From an uncultured Lachnospiraceae bacterium (GTDB lineage Bacteria; Bacillota; Clostridia; Lachnospirales; Lachnospiraceae), in assembly GCA_910588535.1 (NCBI GenBank), contig CAJUOO010000005.1, positions 6,971 through 70,970 of the forward strand: a DNA stretch of 64,000 bases. Reading direction: 5' to 3'. This document shows, one piece after another, positions 17,914 to 27,290 of the stretch. A program made the position numbers and the translations under genes. Below the pieces are notes generated by a model. That model did no database searches, had not been told where the DNA came from, and was given only the letters and a program-made list of their open reading frames with translations. Positions within the stretch are counted from its first letter, which is position 1. Each line of letters starts with the position of its first letter.

Positions 17914-18672
17914 TTATATGAAATCAAGCATACTCTTATGTGGCAAAATCTTGGTCAATACATGCAGTGCCTTCATGGTACTACCATACACGGACATGTC
18001 CTTTCCTGCCAAAGAGTCATAAAATGCTTTTCTCACCACTTTTTCTGGATCTGCCATCACAATCTTTTTATAGACAGGTATCGATCCCGTCTGCTCTGCC
18101 AGATCAAAAAATTCTGTCTTCACAGGTCCCGGACACACGGCAGTCACGCGGATGCCTGTATCTGCCAACTCTTTATTCAGAGCTCTCGAAAAGCTTAATA
18201 CATAAGACTTTGTAGCGGCGTACACAGCAAATCTCGGCTGAGGAAGAAATGCCGCCACAGATGCCATCTGAATGATCCGAGATTTTTTTGCCATATAAGG
18301 AAGTACCATAAGAGTGAGCTCCGTCAAAGCAAGACAATTGACCTTAACCATTGACAGTTGTCCCTCAGCGGGAAGCTCTGCCACTTTCCCTATCTTCCCA
18401 AACCCTGCACAGTTAATTAATAGCTTTACCGCCGGCTTCTTCTCCTTTAATAGATAGGCCAGAACACCAACTGCTTCCTTACTTGTTATATCCATCTCTA
18501 TCGGGACAAGCTTCGTCCCGACCTCCTTCGCCAGAGCCTTTAAGCGATCCTCTCTTCTGGCAATCACCCAGATCTCATCTAAGCTCATTAGCTCCTTGTC
18601 AAGAAGCTTCACAAACTCCCTTCCTATCCCGGAGGAAGCACCTGTCACAATAGCAATTTTTAAATCACTCAC
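17914..18672 (-). CDS. Short-chain dehydrogenase/reductase
   Basis: Classical SDR of about 252 residues. Cofactor-binding glycine motif TGASSGIGREF near residue 10, NCAGFGKIG, and the catalytic Ser, Tyr and Lys in QMASVAAFLPQPRFAVYAATKSY. The start was set to GTG at 18672 because AGGAGATGGAACA sits immediately upstream; a more distal ATG at 18720 would add a charged 16-residue tail and overlap the previous gene. The substrate is unknown; the VCPGPVKTEFFD segment is typical of uncharacterised oxidoreductases. Confidence 0.85.
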   Translation of the reverse strand: MSDLKIAIVTGASSGIGREFVKLLDKELMSLDEIWVIARREDRLKALAKEVGTKLVPIEMDITSKEAVGVLAYLLKEKKPAVKLLINCAGFGKIGKVAELPAEGQLSMVKVNCLALTELTLMVLPYMAKKSRIIQMASVAAFLPQPRFAVYAATKSYVLSFSRALNKELADTGIRVTAVCPGPVKTEFFDLAEQTGSIPVYKKIVMADPEKVVRKAFYDSLAGKDMSVYGSTMKALHVLTKILPHKSMLDFI

Positions 18673-18691
18673 TGTTCCATCTCCTATTTTT

Positions 18692-20608
18692 TTATTTCTT
18701 TGACTTCTTTTTGTGCACATTCCGAATGGTTTTCTTCTTGGCTGGCGCCTGCCTTTTGTTCTCTTCCCTCTGCTTCTGTCTCTGTTTTTGAAGTAGCTTT
18801 GCCGCCTTCTGTGGGCGAATCAGACATTTTTTATCAAATCCTACCAGATCCAACCTTTCTGCCTTTTTCAATGCCTCAAGTACAAGATCATAATTGACAG
18901 GATTCCGATACTGAATCAATGCGCGCTGCATCGCCTTCTCGTGGGGATTAACAGGAACATACACTGGCTCCATCGTCCGTGGATCAAGCCCTGTATAATA
19001 CATGCAGGTGGAGATGGTTGACGGTGTAGGGTAAAAATCCTGCACCTGCTCTGGCATATAACCCAGATCCCGCAGATACTCTGCAAGCTCCACCGCCTCC
19101 TTCAGCGTGGAACCCGGATGGGAGGACATAAGATAGGGAACCAGATACTGCCTTAGACCAAGCGTCTCATTTATCTTCCGATACTTATCTGCAAATTCCT
19201 TATATACGCTGTTCTTTGGCTTTCCCATGCGCTTGAGCACAGGGTCGGCAACATGCTCTGGCGCGACCTTAAGCTGCCCGCTCACGTGATAGCTGCAAAG
19301 CTCTCTAAAAAATGTCTCATCCTTATCTGCCATCACATAATCAAAACGGATGCCAGAGCGGACAAATACTTTTTTAACGCCGGGAAGCTTGCGAAGCTCT
19401 CGCAAGAGGGAAAGATAATCCTTGTGATCCACCGTCAGATTTTTACAGGGCTCTGGAAACAAACACTGTTTATTCTGGCAGGCTCCTTTTTCAAGCTGCT
19501 TTACGCACGCAGGATGGCGAAAATTGGCTGTAGGCCCTCCCACATCATGAATATAGCCCTTAAAATCTTTGTCCTTTATAAGAAGCTTCGCCTCCTCTAT
19601 AATGGACTTATGGCTCCTTGTCTGTATTATGCGCCCCTGATGAAAAGTTAATGCACAAAAGCTGCACCCGCCAAAGCATCCACGACTGCTGACCAAGCTA
19701 AACTTTACCTCTCGTATCGCGGGCACGCCCCCTGCCTCCTCATAAGAAGGATGATAATTTCTCTGATATGGCAGAGCATAAACATCATCCATCTCCATCT
19801 GTGATAATGGTTTTGATGCTGGATTCTGCACCACATACACAGAATTTGGATAAGACTCAACAAGCCGTTTTCCCACAAAAGGATCTGTATTACAATACTG
19901 TGTATAAAAGCTTTTTGCATAGTTTGTCCTATCCCTGCTTATCTCATCAAATGAAGGAAGCATCAAGGCATCATAGATATCCTCCGCTCGCTTTGTCTTA
20001 TAGACTGTGCCATTCACAAATGTGATGTCTTTCACCGACAGCCCACTTGAAAGAGCATCTGCAATCTCGACCACTGATCGCTCCCCCATGCCGTACATCA
20101 ACAGATCTGCCTGCGAATCTAAAAGGATCGACCGCTTCATCTTATTGGACCAATAATCATAATGTCCCAGCCTGCGAAGGCTTGCCTCTATCCCTCCTAT
20201 CAAGATAGGGCTATCCTTGTACGTCTGCCTGATCAGATTACAGTATACCACTGTCGCATAATCAGGCCGCTTTCCCATCACCCCGCCGGGCGTAAAAGCG
20301 TCCATATCCCTCCGTTTTTTTGATACACTGTAATGATTCACCATAGAATCCATATTACCCGCTGTCACAAGAAATCCAAGACGCGGTCTTCCATAGACGG
20401 CTATGCTGTCTGGATCACGCCAATCTGGCTGTGCAATCAAGCCAACCTTATAGCCGTGCGCCTCCAACACCCGGCTTATAATAGCATGTCCAAAGGATGG
20501 GTGATCCACATACGCATCCCCAATCACATAGACAAAATCGACCATATCCCAGCCGCGCGCCTCCATATCTGCGCGGCCAAGTGGCAAAAATCCCTGTTCT
20601 GCGATCAT
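18692..20608 (-). CDS. YgiQ-family radical SAM protein
   Basis: Radical SAM protein of 638 residues in the YgiQ/UPF0313 family. N-terminal domain beginning MIAEQGFLPLGRADMEARGW, then the cluster motif SRGCFGGCSFCALTFHQGR (CX3CX2C), and a basic C-terminus rich in Lys and Arg (about 40 residues). The start was placed at ATG 20608 because GGAGAGGAGATT lies just upstream; the longer frame to 20686 would overlap the HAD gene. The family occurs widely in bacteria but its substrate is not established. It is flanked by the HAD phosphatase upstream and the SDR downstream. Confidence 0.9.
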   Translation of the reverse strand: MIAEQGFLPLGRADMEARGWDMVDFVYVIGDAYVDHPSFGHAIISRVLEAHGYKVGLIAQPDWRDPDSIAVYGRPRLGFLVTAGNMDSMVNHYSVSKKRRDMDAFTPGGVMGKRPDYATVVYCNLIRQTYKDSPILIGGIEASLRRLGHYDYWSNKMKRSILLDSQADLLMYGMGERSVVEIADALSSGLSVKDITFVNGTVYKTKRAEDIYDALMLPSFDEISRDRTNYAKSFYTQYCNTDPFVGKRLVESYPNSVYVVQNPASKPLSQMEMDDVYALPYQRNYHPSYEEAGGVPAIREVKFSLVSSRGCFGGCSFCALTFHQGRIIQTRSHKSIIEEAKLLIKDKDFKGYIHDVGGPTANFRHPACVKQLEKGACQNKQCLFPEPCKNLTVDHKDYLSLLRELRKLPGVKKVFVRSGIRFDYVMADKDETFFRELCSYHVSGQLKVAPEHVADPVLKRMGKPKNSVYKEFADKYRKINETLGLRQYLVPYLMSSHPGSTLKEAVELAEYLRDLGYMPEQVQDFYPTPSTISTCMYYTGLDPRTMEPVYVPVNPHEKAMQRALIQYRNPVNYDLVLEALKKAERLDLVGFDKKCLIRPQKAAKLLQKQRQKQREENKRQAPAKKKTIRNVHKKKSKK

Positions 20609-20678
20609 AATCTCCTCTCCAAAGTCAAACATGCATGATCTCTGCCATCTACATTCTGTCATCTGGCAAAAATAATTT

Positions 20679-21338
20679 CTAAACACTCTCTAGTATTTCC
20701 CGATAGCTGACAATATAATAATCAGCAAGCTCTCTCTTTTTCTTCTCCTGTGCCTTGGAGTACAGATCCTCCACAGCGCACACCTTCATGCCGGCATTTT
20801 TGCCCGCCATAATCCCATGTACAATATCCTCAAATACCAGACATTCTCCCGGTTCTACCTGAATCCTCTCCGCCGCCGAAAGATACACATCGGGAAAGGG
20901 CTTTCCCCTTTTCACATCACAGCTTGTAAGAATGGCGGAGAAATAAGAATCAACACAGCGCTCTCTTATCACCATCTCCACCAGCTCCCTTGAATTACTT
21001 GTGGCGATCGCCATGGCAATGTGACGCTCCTTCAAAAGCGCAAGAAACTCTTCCACCCCATCCTTTAAGGGAACCTGATTCTTATACTTCTCCCACGCCA
21101 GCTCATTCCAGCTTCGCTTAATCTGCTCCACACTGTCCTCAATCTGAAAGCGCTCCTTAAAGTAGCGCGCTGTCTCAGAAAATCCCATGCCCTCTATGGC
21201 ACCCGCCAGATCCGGCGGAAGAGAAAGACCAAACCTGCCCAGATATTCTTTATCTATCGACTTCCACATCCACATGGAATCCACCAGCGTCCCATCCAGA
21301 TCAAAAATCACTGCCCTAATGCCCGCCAACATATTCAT
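20679..21338 (-). CDS. HAD-superfamily phosphatase, beta-phosphoglucomutase-like
   Basis: HAD hydrolase of 219 residues with a C1-type helical cap. Motif I is VIFDLDGTLVDSMWMW (nucleophile Asp and acid-base Asp), motif II is IAIATSNSRELV, motif III Lys lies in CDVKRGKPFPDVYL, and motif IV is CLVFEDIVHGIMAGKNAGM. This pattern fits sugar-phosphate phosphatases or phosphomutases such as beta-phosphoglucomutase; the exact substrate is unknown. It begins 2 bp after the RsuA-type gene ends. Confidence 0.88.
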   Translation of the reverse strand: MNMLAGIRAVIFDLDGTLVDSMWMWKSIDKEYLGRFGLSLPPDLAGAIEGMGFSETARYFKERFQIEDSVEQIKRSWNELAWEKYKNQVPLKDGVEEFLALLKERHIAMAIATSNSRELVEMVIRERCVDSYFSAILTSCDVKRGKPFPDVYLSAAERIQVEPGECLVFEDIVHGIMAGKNAGMKVCAVEDLYSKAQEKKKRELADYYIVSYREILESV

Positions 21339-21340
21339 AC

Positions 21341-22057
21341 TTAAGCCTCCATCTCCTTATAAAGCCCTGCAAGCTCCTCCTTGGTAAGTGCGCGAAAGCC
21401 CCCTCTTCCCAGTGACTCATCCAGCTTTAGACTGCCCATAGAAAGCCTTTTTAGATACGTCACAGTAAGACCCTCCGCCGCAAACATCCTCTTGACCTGA
21501 TGGAATTTCCCCTCATAGATAGTAAGTTCCGCCTCTGATTCCTCCTCGCCGCTCCTTATTATCTGAAGCTTTGCTGGAAGTGCAGTGAACTCCTTATCCA
21601 CCTCAAGCCCTCTTAAAAATCGCACCGCCATCTCCTCCGTTATACTTCCATCCACCCTGACATAATAATCCTTCGGCACATGATGCTTAGGAGAGAGCAG
21701 ACGATGGGAAAGCGCTCCGTCATTTGTGATAAGAAGAAGTCCCTCCGTATCCTTGTCAAGTCTTCCCACCGGGAACAGATCCTTGCGCCTTTTCTCCGTG
21801 ATCAGATCAACCACCGTCTCCGCCTTCTTATCCCTTGACGCAGACAAAATACCTGAAGGCTTATAAAGCATATAATATTCCATTACTGTATAGGTGATCG
21901 GCGTGCCATCCCATATCACCACATCAGACTCGCAAACCTGTGTCTCAGGCTTCTTTACAGGAGAACCATTCAAACAAACCTTTCCCCTTCGAATGGCATC
22001 CTTCACCTCGCTGCGGGTGCCTGCCCCCATATCAGAAAGAAATTTATCAAGACGCAT
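21341..22057 (-). CDS. RsuA-family 16S rRNA pseudouridine synthase
   Basis: Protein of 238 residues: S4 domain at the N-terminus (RLDKFLSDMGAGTRSEVKDA), then the RsuA/RluB/RluE core with the catalytic VGRLDKDTEGLLLITNDG and FHQVKRMFAAEGLTV. Length and the S4 start fit RsuA, which modifies position 516 of 16S rRNA, though RluB/E-type activity cannot be excluded. An upstream ATG at 22081 would sit almost on the predicted transcription start, so the ATG at 22057 with AGAAAGG before it is preferred. Confidence 0.88.
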   Translation of the reverse strand: MRLDKFLSDMGAGTRSEVKDAIRRGKVCLNGSPVKKPETQVCESDVVIWDGTPITYTVMEYYMLYKPSGILSASRDKKAETVVDLITEKRRKDLFPVGRLDKDTEGLLLITNDGALSHRLLSPKHHVPKDYYVRVDGSITEEMAVRFLRGLEVDKEFTALPAKLQIIRSGEEESEAELTIYEGKFHQVKRMFAAEGLTVTYLKRLSMGSLKLDESLGRGGFRALTKEELAGLYKEMEA

Positions 22058-22090
22058 ACGACTGCCTTTCTCTTTTTCCATTATCCTTTG

Positions 22091-22119
22091 ATTATATCGG
22101 TTCTTTTTTTCCTTGTCAA
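22091..22119 (-). promoter_or_regulatory. Sigma-A type promoter for the RsuA-type gene
   Basis: TTGACA at 22114-22119 and TATAAT at 22091-22096 on the minus strand, 17-bp spacer. The expected start site is about 22084, only a few bases from the ATG at 22081 but a normal 25-30 nt before the ATG at 22057, which decides the start codon. It probably drives the RsuA-HAD-YgiQ-SDR run. Confidence 0.75.
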
Positions 22120-22138
22120 GTCAACACCCCGCGGGAAT

Positions 22139-23104
22139 TCAGTACTCTCCTGTACAGACATTCTTTTCTGTCAGTTTTAGAATATAATATGGATTTACAC
22201 TTATTTCCTCAAAATGCTCTGTTTTTAGATAGATTCCCAGATGCAGATGCACATCGAATTTTCCCACTGTCCCCTCCACCTTGCTGTAGCCGGAATCTCC
22301 CATAAAACCAAGAAGCTGCCCCGCTTTTACGGTATCTCCTTTTTCCAGTCCCTCTGCATAGCGATATAGATGTGCATAATAAATATATGCCCCGTGAGGG
22401 CTTCGAACACCCACCCGGTATCCGCCCTTTTCCAGCCATCCCAGATTTTCCACCACGCCGTCTGTCATGCTGACGATGGGATAATATCCTCTCTCATTAT
22501 TCAGCGCCATAATATCCGTTCCCTCATGAGCATGCTTGGTATCCTGATAGGCGCGCTCTGCAAACCACGAATCTACATAGGACACACCTAATCCTTCCAC
22601 CCTGCTGCTTTTCATCACTGGAAAATATACCAGATCGGATAAAATCGTCTGATAGGACTGCTCTAAAATATGTAGCTCCTCGCTCTGCCTGCTCTCATAA
22701 TACGCTTTCTGCTTATCGTACTCCTCCAAGCTACATGGCAGCTTCCCCCTGTCCTTCTCTGCCAAAAAACCAGAGGAAGCCATAAGGATGGCAAGAATTC
22801 GATAACGATCGTCATTCGTCTGCCCCTCTAGTCTCTCTACACATGCTATCAACTCTTTTGACAGATTCATTCTGCGAAACTCCTCCGTTTCATTGCAATT
22901 TGCAGGGATAGAAGGAGATTTTTTGCCACAGCGCATAAAAAAAATAATTGTTCCTAAGAAAACCATCAACAATAAAAGCAAGAACAACAAGCGGCATAAA
23001 CTCTGCAGAGTTCTGTACCGCTTGCTGCCTTTCAAAAATCCACGATATTTTTTAGGAAACGTATCTTTTTTTATAAGAGAACTATTTTCTGCTGCCTTTC
23101 TCAT
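22139..23104 (-). CDS. M23/LytM-type peptidase, membrane anchored
   Basis: Protein of 321 residues with a basic N-terminus, one membrane segment at about residues 35-57 (LCRLLFLLLLLMVFLGTIIFF), and a C-terminal M23 domain. Zn ligand motifs are HEGTD and HLHLGI, with YYAHLYRY between them. M23 enzymes cut peptide cross-links of peptidoglycan, or serve as scaffolds when degenerate; here the ligand set looks complete (HxxxD and HxH). It lies outside the cytoplasmic membrane. Its neighbours, two LCP proteins, also act on the cell wall. Confidence 0.88.
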   Translation of the reverse strand: MRKAAENSSLIKKDTFPKKYRGFLKGSKRYRTLQSLCRLLFLLLLLMVFLGTIIFFMRCGKKSPSIPANCNETEEFRRMNLSKELIACVERLEGQTNDDRYRILAILMASSGFLAEKDRGKLPCSLEEYDKQKAYYESRQSEELHILEQSYQTILSDLVYFPVMKSSRVEGLGVSYVDSWFAERAYQDTKHAHEGTDIMALNNERGYYPIVSMTDGVVENLGWLEKGGYRVGVRSPHGAYIYYAHLYRYAEGLEKGDTVKAGQLLGFMGDSGYSKVEGTVGKFDVHLHLGIYLKTEHFEEISVNPYYILKLTEKNVCTGEY

Positions 23105-23206
23105 ACTAGAATCCTTACAAAAGCTCTTACTCTGATGTATTCTAAACTATGATGCTTTATGCAAAAAATATAATGACCCGCTCAGGGAATCGTCTATCTC
23201 CCTGCT

Positions 23207-24334
23207 CTACTCCGTCTGTTCCTCTTCCTCTTCATCCTCAAATATAAATTTGTGAACCTCTTTTGTATTTGCCTCAAAGTCAATGTCCAATATCAACATC
23301 TTCTCATAATATGCATTTTCATGCAGCTCATTGAGAGGGATGCGAAGCTGTTCCATCTCGCTGGACAGCACGCCCGCCGCCACAGATTTTGTCGCGATCT
23401 CCGTCATCTCCGGTATAGTGAAATCTGTGGTGATTAGCGGAAGCACCGTCTCCATCACAGAGAGCAGCTCTGGAAGACTTTTGCTCTTAAACTGATCAAA
23501 GACTGCATTGAGTATCTGGCGCTGTCTTGAGGTTCGCGCAAAATCATCTGCCTCATTCCCTTTGTCCACAAAACGCACTCTTGCATAGCCGGTTGCCTGC
23601 GATCCATTTAACCAGTGCACGCCTGTATAGACATCCAGATTCCTGTACTTGGGATCGGCGATATAATTTGAGGTATTTAAAAATTCTGCCTCTGCCTCCG
23701 TCATATAGACAGAGACGCCGCCAAGCTTATCAATCACCTGCGTGAGCTCTGAGAAATTCACTGCCGCATAACCGTCAATGCACAGATCAAAGCTCTTGGC
23801 AAACACCTCCTTTAACAGCTTGATCCCTCCGGTGCGGTACACGGTATTCAGCTTATTCGGGGAATGTCCCGGTATTGGCACCAGAATATCTCTCATAAAG
23901 GAGGTGAGCTTGATCGCTTTCTTATTCAGATCGATTGTCACCACCATTATGCTGTCAGACAGATTCCCGCTGTCCTTGTCAAGTCCCAAAAGAAGAATAT
24001 TGTAGATGCCTGCTTCCGCTCTTCCGTCTCCCTCATGATCATTTTCTATGCTGGCTACCGGCAGATGGGTATAATCCTCTGGATTTTCCACAGTAGCAAA
24101 ATATTCTGACGTTGTCTCCTGATTCTCCGGCGGCTCTGTTCCGGGATCATAATTGACTAAGCTCATCAAATGATACGCGTATGCGATCACGCTTAATAAT
24201 ATCACTATAATAATAGCTGAACTAATCATAAACACGCGATACCAAAGTGGCTTTTTCCTAAATTTTCCAAAAAAGCCCACCTTCTTTCCGTCCTTCGTGC
24301 TTCTGGGACTTCTGTCCGCTGTTTTCTTATCCAT
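23207..24334 (-). CDS. LytR-CpsA-Psr (LCP) family wall polymer transferase, copy 1
   Basis: Protein of 375 residues: short basic cytoplasmic tail, one membrane helix (about residues 35-57), then an extracellular LCP domain. Hallmarks are NILLLGLDKDSGNLSDSIMV, MRDILVPIPGH and LNTVYRTGGIKLL, with the Arg residues that contact the lipid pyrophosphate, followed by VRFVDKGNEADDFARTSRQR. LCP proteins attach glycopolymers such as teichoic acids or capsule to peptidoglycan. It is a close paralogue of the next gene (24453-25607), sharing the same domain layout; a recent tandem duplication is likely. The acidic C-terminus (EDEEEEEQTE) differs. Confidence 0.93.
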   Translation of the reverse strand: MDKKTADRSPRSTKDGKKVGFFGKFRKKPLWYRVFMISSAIIIVILLSVIAYAYHLMSLVNYDPGTEPPENQETTSEYFATVENPEDYTHLPVASIENDHEGDGRAEAGIYNILLLGLDKDSGNLSDSIMVVTIDLNKKAIKLTSFMRDILVPIPGHSPNKLNTVYRTGGIKLLKEVFAKSFDLCIDGYAAVNFSELTQVIDKLGGVSVYMTEAEAEFLNTSNYIADPKYRNLDVYTGVHWLNGSQATGYARVRFVDKGNEADDFARTSRQRQILNAVFDQFKSKSLPELLSVMETVLPLITTDFTIPEMTEIATKSVAAGVLSSEMEQLRIPLNELHENAYYEKMLILDIDFEANTKEVHKFIFEDEEEEEQTE

Positions 24335-24363
24335 GCTCTGTGCTCCTTGTTGTTGATAATATA

Positions 24364-24402
24364 CTACAGTTTTGCATATAATCTTTGCAGAACAAACTGT
24401 AG
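24364..24402. promoter_or_regulatory. Inverted repeat between the two LCP genes
   Basis: Perfect 9-bp arms CTACAGTTT and AAACTGTAG (24364-24372 with 24394-24402) flank a 21-bp centre in the 118-bp LCP intergenic gap. It could be an operator or a hairpin that sets the level of the downstream LCP copy. No T-tract follows, so a terminator is unlikely. The palindrome is seen directly; its role is inference. Confidence 0.4.
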
Positions 24403-24452
24403 CTATAATAGTATTAGGACATCATGATCAGAATATCACAAAATCCATTTCT

Positions 24453-25607
24453 TTATTCTTTTGTATTCTTTTTGCTGGTTTCTGGTTCCTTTTCTTCTAC
24501 ATCCCCAAAGATAAATTTATGAACCACCTCTGTATTTGCCTCAAAATCAATATCAAGCACCAGCATTTTTTCATAGTAGGCATTTTGGTGAAGTTCATCC
24601 AGCGGAATACGTAACTGTTCCATCTCGCTGGACAGTACGCCGGCCGCCACCGCTTTCGTCGCAATATTGGTCATCTCCAGAGGATCAAGATCGGTGGTGA
24701 CAAGAGGAAGTACCGTCTCCATCAGACCAAGCAGCTCAGGAAGACTCTTGCTCTTAAGCTGCTCATAGAGTGCGGTGAGAACCTCGCGCTGCCTTGTGGT
24801 TCTTCCAAAATCATACAGCTCATTTTCATGTCCAATCTTGCGCACTCTTGAATAGCCGGTCGCCTGCGCGCCATTTAGCCAGTGCACTCCCGTGTAAACC
24901 TCCAGATTCCGGTACTGCGGATCAGAGATATAATTGGTTGTATTTAGATAATTTGCCTCCTCCGCAGACATATAGACCGACACACCACCAAGTGCATCGA
25001 TCACCTTGGTAAATTCCGAGTAATTTACCGCCACATAGCCATCAATACACAGATCAAAACTTTTGGCAAAGACCTCCTTCATTAGCTTTATACCGCCAGT
25101 GCGGTACACAGTATTCAGTTGGTTCCTAGAATGTCCCGGTATTGGCACCAGAATATCCCTCAAAAATGAAGTAAGTTTAATTGCCTTATTGTTTACATCT
25201 ATCGTCACGACAATCATCGTGTCGGAGAGATTACCACTGTCCTTGTCAAGTCCCATAAGCAGGATATTATAGATGCCCGCCGCTGATCGCCCGTCGCCCT
25301 CGTGCTCCGAAGCCACAACACTGTTGGCTTCTGGAAGATCGGTGTAGTCCTCTGGATTTTCTACCGTCGCAAAAAACTCTGGCTGTGTGGTGCCTCCCTC
25401 CGGCAGATTGGTGCCGGGATCATAGTTGACCAAACTCATAAGATGTAGAATGTAGGCGATCGCCCCCAATAAAACCGCAATTATTATCGCAGAGACAATC
25501 ATAAAGACACGATACCAGAGAGGTTTTCTTGAGAAACGCTTAAAAAACCCTGCCTTTTTCTTCTCCTTCGTGTTTTTCTTCTTTTCATCTCCTGTTTTCT
25601 TGTCCAT
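24453..25607 (-). CDS. LytR-CpsA-Psr (LCP) family wall polymer transferase, copy 2
   Basis: Protein of 384 residues, same architecture as the copy at 23207-24334: a lysine-rich tail, one membrane helix near residues 35-57, then an LCP domain with NILLMGLDKDSGNLSDTMIV, LRDILVPIPGH and LNTVYRTGGIKLM. The two are highly similar across nearly the whole length, including MSLVNYDPGT after the helix and SSEMEQLRIPL near the end. This copy is nearest to pepD (gap 36 bp) and has AAGGAG before its ATG. Two paralogues may serve different polymers or give partial redundancy. Confidence 0.93.
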   Translation of the reverse strand: MDKKTGDEKKKNTKEKKKAGFFKRFSRKPLWYRVFMIVSAIIIAVLLGAIAYILHLMSLVNYDPGTNLPEGGTTQPEFFATVENPEDYTDLPEANSVVASEHEGDGRSAAGIYNILLMGLDKDSGNLSDTMIVVTIDVNNKAIKLTSFLRDILVPIPGHSRNQLNTVYRTGGIKLMKEVFAKSFDLCIDGYVAVNYSEFTKVIDALGGVSVYMSAEEANYLNTTNYISDPQYRNLEVYTGVHWLNGAQATGYSRVRKIGHENELYDFGRTTRQREVLTALYEQLKSKSLPELLGLMETVLPLVTTDLDPLEMTNIATKAVAAGVLSSEMEQLRIPLDELHQNAYYEKMLVLDIDFEANTEVVHKFIFGDVEEKEPETSKKNTKE

Positions 25608-25643
25608 ATTCAGTACTCCTTAGTTCTCTCATCGCGAACTGTC

Positions 25644-27086
25644 TTACGAAATTCTGCCCAAAATAGCAAGCAGATACTCCCACACTCTCTGCGTGGAGGA
25701 TATACTCAGCTTCTCTTTTGGTGTATGGATATCCTTCATGTCAGGTCCGATGGAGATAATATCAAGCCCCGGACATTTATCAAGCAATAACCCACACTCT
25801 AACCCGGCATGGATTGCCTGAACTTCCGGTTTTTTTCCGTACATCTCCTGATAGACAGCCACTGCGAGTTCTCTTAACTTGGAGTCCTTCTTATATTCCC
25901 ACTCAGGATATTCCCCGCGCACTCTGTACTCGCCGCCAAGAAACTCTGTCAGATATTTTATCTGTGCACTCACAGCATGTTTTCTTGACCGCACAGAACT
26001 TCTCACTGAGACCGTGAGGGAAAATTTCTCCTGCGAGAGAACCGCCACCCCTGCATTTAGGGAAGTCTCAGGAACTCCTTTGAGCTCCATGCTCATATTT
26101 TGAATACCGTTTGGCATATTGACAAGCAAAAAAATAAGCTTTTCCTGCGCCGCAGGCGTCAGCACCTTCGCCGTGCACGTGCCCTTCTCCTCTATCTTCA
26201 GGCACAATCCGCTATCTGAGGACGCATATTCCTTTCTGTAGATCTCCTCTTCTGCGCGGATTATCTCGACAAGCCTCGAAGCGTCTTCCTCTGTGACAAG
26301 AAGCTCTATCGTGCTGCTTCTTGGGATAGCATTGTCCTTCTCTCCCCCGCAAAAGGAGATCAACCCAATCTCTGCCGCTTCATTGATCGTGTGCAGAAGT
26401 CTTCCGGCAAGCTTTATCGCATTTGCGCGCTCTTTCTGTATCTCCGCGCCGGAGTGCCCTCCCATAAGTCCGTCCACCCTAATAGTAAACGCTATTCCCT
26501 TCGCATCCACATACTGCATGGGAAGTTCTATCTCACCGTTTAATCCGCCGGCACAGCTTGTCAGAATATACCCCTCTTCCTCAGAATCCAGATTAATAAG
26601 ATAGTTTCCTTTTAGCATAGACAGATCGATCCCCTTCGCCCCGGTCATGCCAGTCTCCTCATCCACAGTCAAGATAACCTCCAAGCGCGGATGGCTGATG
26701 GAATCATCATCAAGCACCGCGAGCGCATACGCCACCGCAATCCCATCATCCCCGCCAAGGCTGGTCTTTGTGGAAAAGATCCAATCTCCCTCCACCGAAA
26801 GAGGAAGTGGATCCTTCATAAAATCATGTGTGGAATCTGTCTCCTTCACAGCTACCATATCCAGATGCCCTTGAAGAATCACACCCAAGTCATTCTCTCT
26901 GCCCGAAGACGCCTTCTTCACAAGAATTACATTATTCCACTCATCCTGATAATAAACAAGTCCATGCTCCTTCGCAAATTGGACACAATAATCACTGATT
27001 TCCTTTGTATTTCCCGATCCATGGGGAATACGTGTCAATTCCTCAAAATACTTAAAAACTTTCTTTGGCTCAAAATTTTCTAGCAT
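25644..27086 (-). CDS. pepD: Aminoacyl-histidine dipeptidase (M20 family)
   Basis: Cytosolic M20 metallopeptidase of 480 residues, the usual length for PepD/carnosinase-like enzymes. The first metal motif is ILQGHLDMVAVKE, the catalytic and bridging region SLGGDDGIAVAYALAVL, and the Glu pair lies in TVDEETGMTGAKG. GGHSGAEIQKERANAIK in the lid domain and HAGLECGLLLDKCPGLDIISIGP near the end also match. It hydrolyses dipeptides such as those with N-terminal beta-alanine or other residues before His. It is the first gene of a leftward run with the LCP genes. Confidence 0.93.
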   Translation of the reverse strand: MLENFEPKKVFKYFEELTRIPHGSGNTKEISDYCVQFAKEHGLVYYQDEWNNVILVKKASSGRENDLGVILQGHLDMVAVKETDSTHDFMKDPLPLSVEGDWIFSTKTSLGGDDGIAVAYALAVLDDDSISHPRLEVILTVDEETGMTGAKGIDLSMLKGNYLINLDSEEEGYILTSCAGGLNGEIELPMQYVDAKGIAFTIRVDGLMGGHSGAEIQKERANAIKLAGRLLHTINEAAEIGLISFCGGEKDNAIPRSSTIELLVTEEDASRLVEIIRAEEEIYRKEYASSDSGLCLKIEEKGTCTAKVLTPAAQEKLIFLLVNMPNGIQNMSMELKGVPETSLNAGVAVLSQEKFSLTVSVRSSVRSRKHAVSAQIKYLTEFLGGEYRVRGEYPEWEYKKDSKLRELAVAVYQEMYGKKPEVQAIHAGLECGLLLDKCPGLDIISIGPDMKDIHTPKEKLSISSTQRVWEYLLAILGRIS

Positions 27087-27180
27087 ATTTCCCTCTTTTC
27101 CATATCATACAGACCATGCTGCTTTCTCACATCCATCATTTAACATCCTTCGAAATATAACCTTTTCTATTTTTACACAA

Positions 27181-27212
27181 TTTGCCAAAAAAATCAACTT
27201 AAACTTGGCAAA
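27181..27212. promoter_or_regulatory. Inverted repeat in the pepD-ylbJ divergent region
   Basis: TTTGCCAA (27181-27188) and TTGGCAAA (27205-27212) form a perfect 8-bp dyad in the 204-bp gap between divergently transcribed pepD and the ylbJ-like gene. The spacing of centres is about 24 bp, compatible with a dimeric regulator or a hairpin. Which gene it controls is not shown. Confidence 0.4.
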
Positions 27213-27290
27213 AAATAGAACCATAGGGGAATAAAGACGGAATATTAAGAATATCTTTCACTAAATAGTAAGAAAGGATTTCATAATTTC

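Noticed and set aside
18672..18720. Upstream ATG as the SDR start
   Set aside because: GTG at 18672 has an ideal ribosome site and gives the standard SDR N-terminus; the ATG would overlap the upstream gene by 29 bp.
20608..20686. Upstream start for the YgiQ-type protein
   Set aside because: The ATG at 20608 is preceded by GGAGAGGAGATT; the longer frame adds 26 residues with no similarity to the family and runs into the HAD gene.
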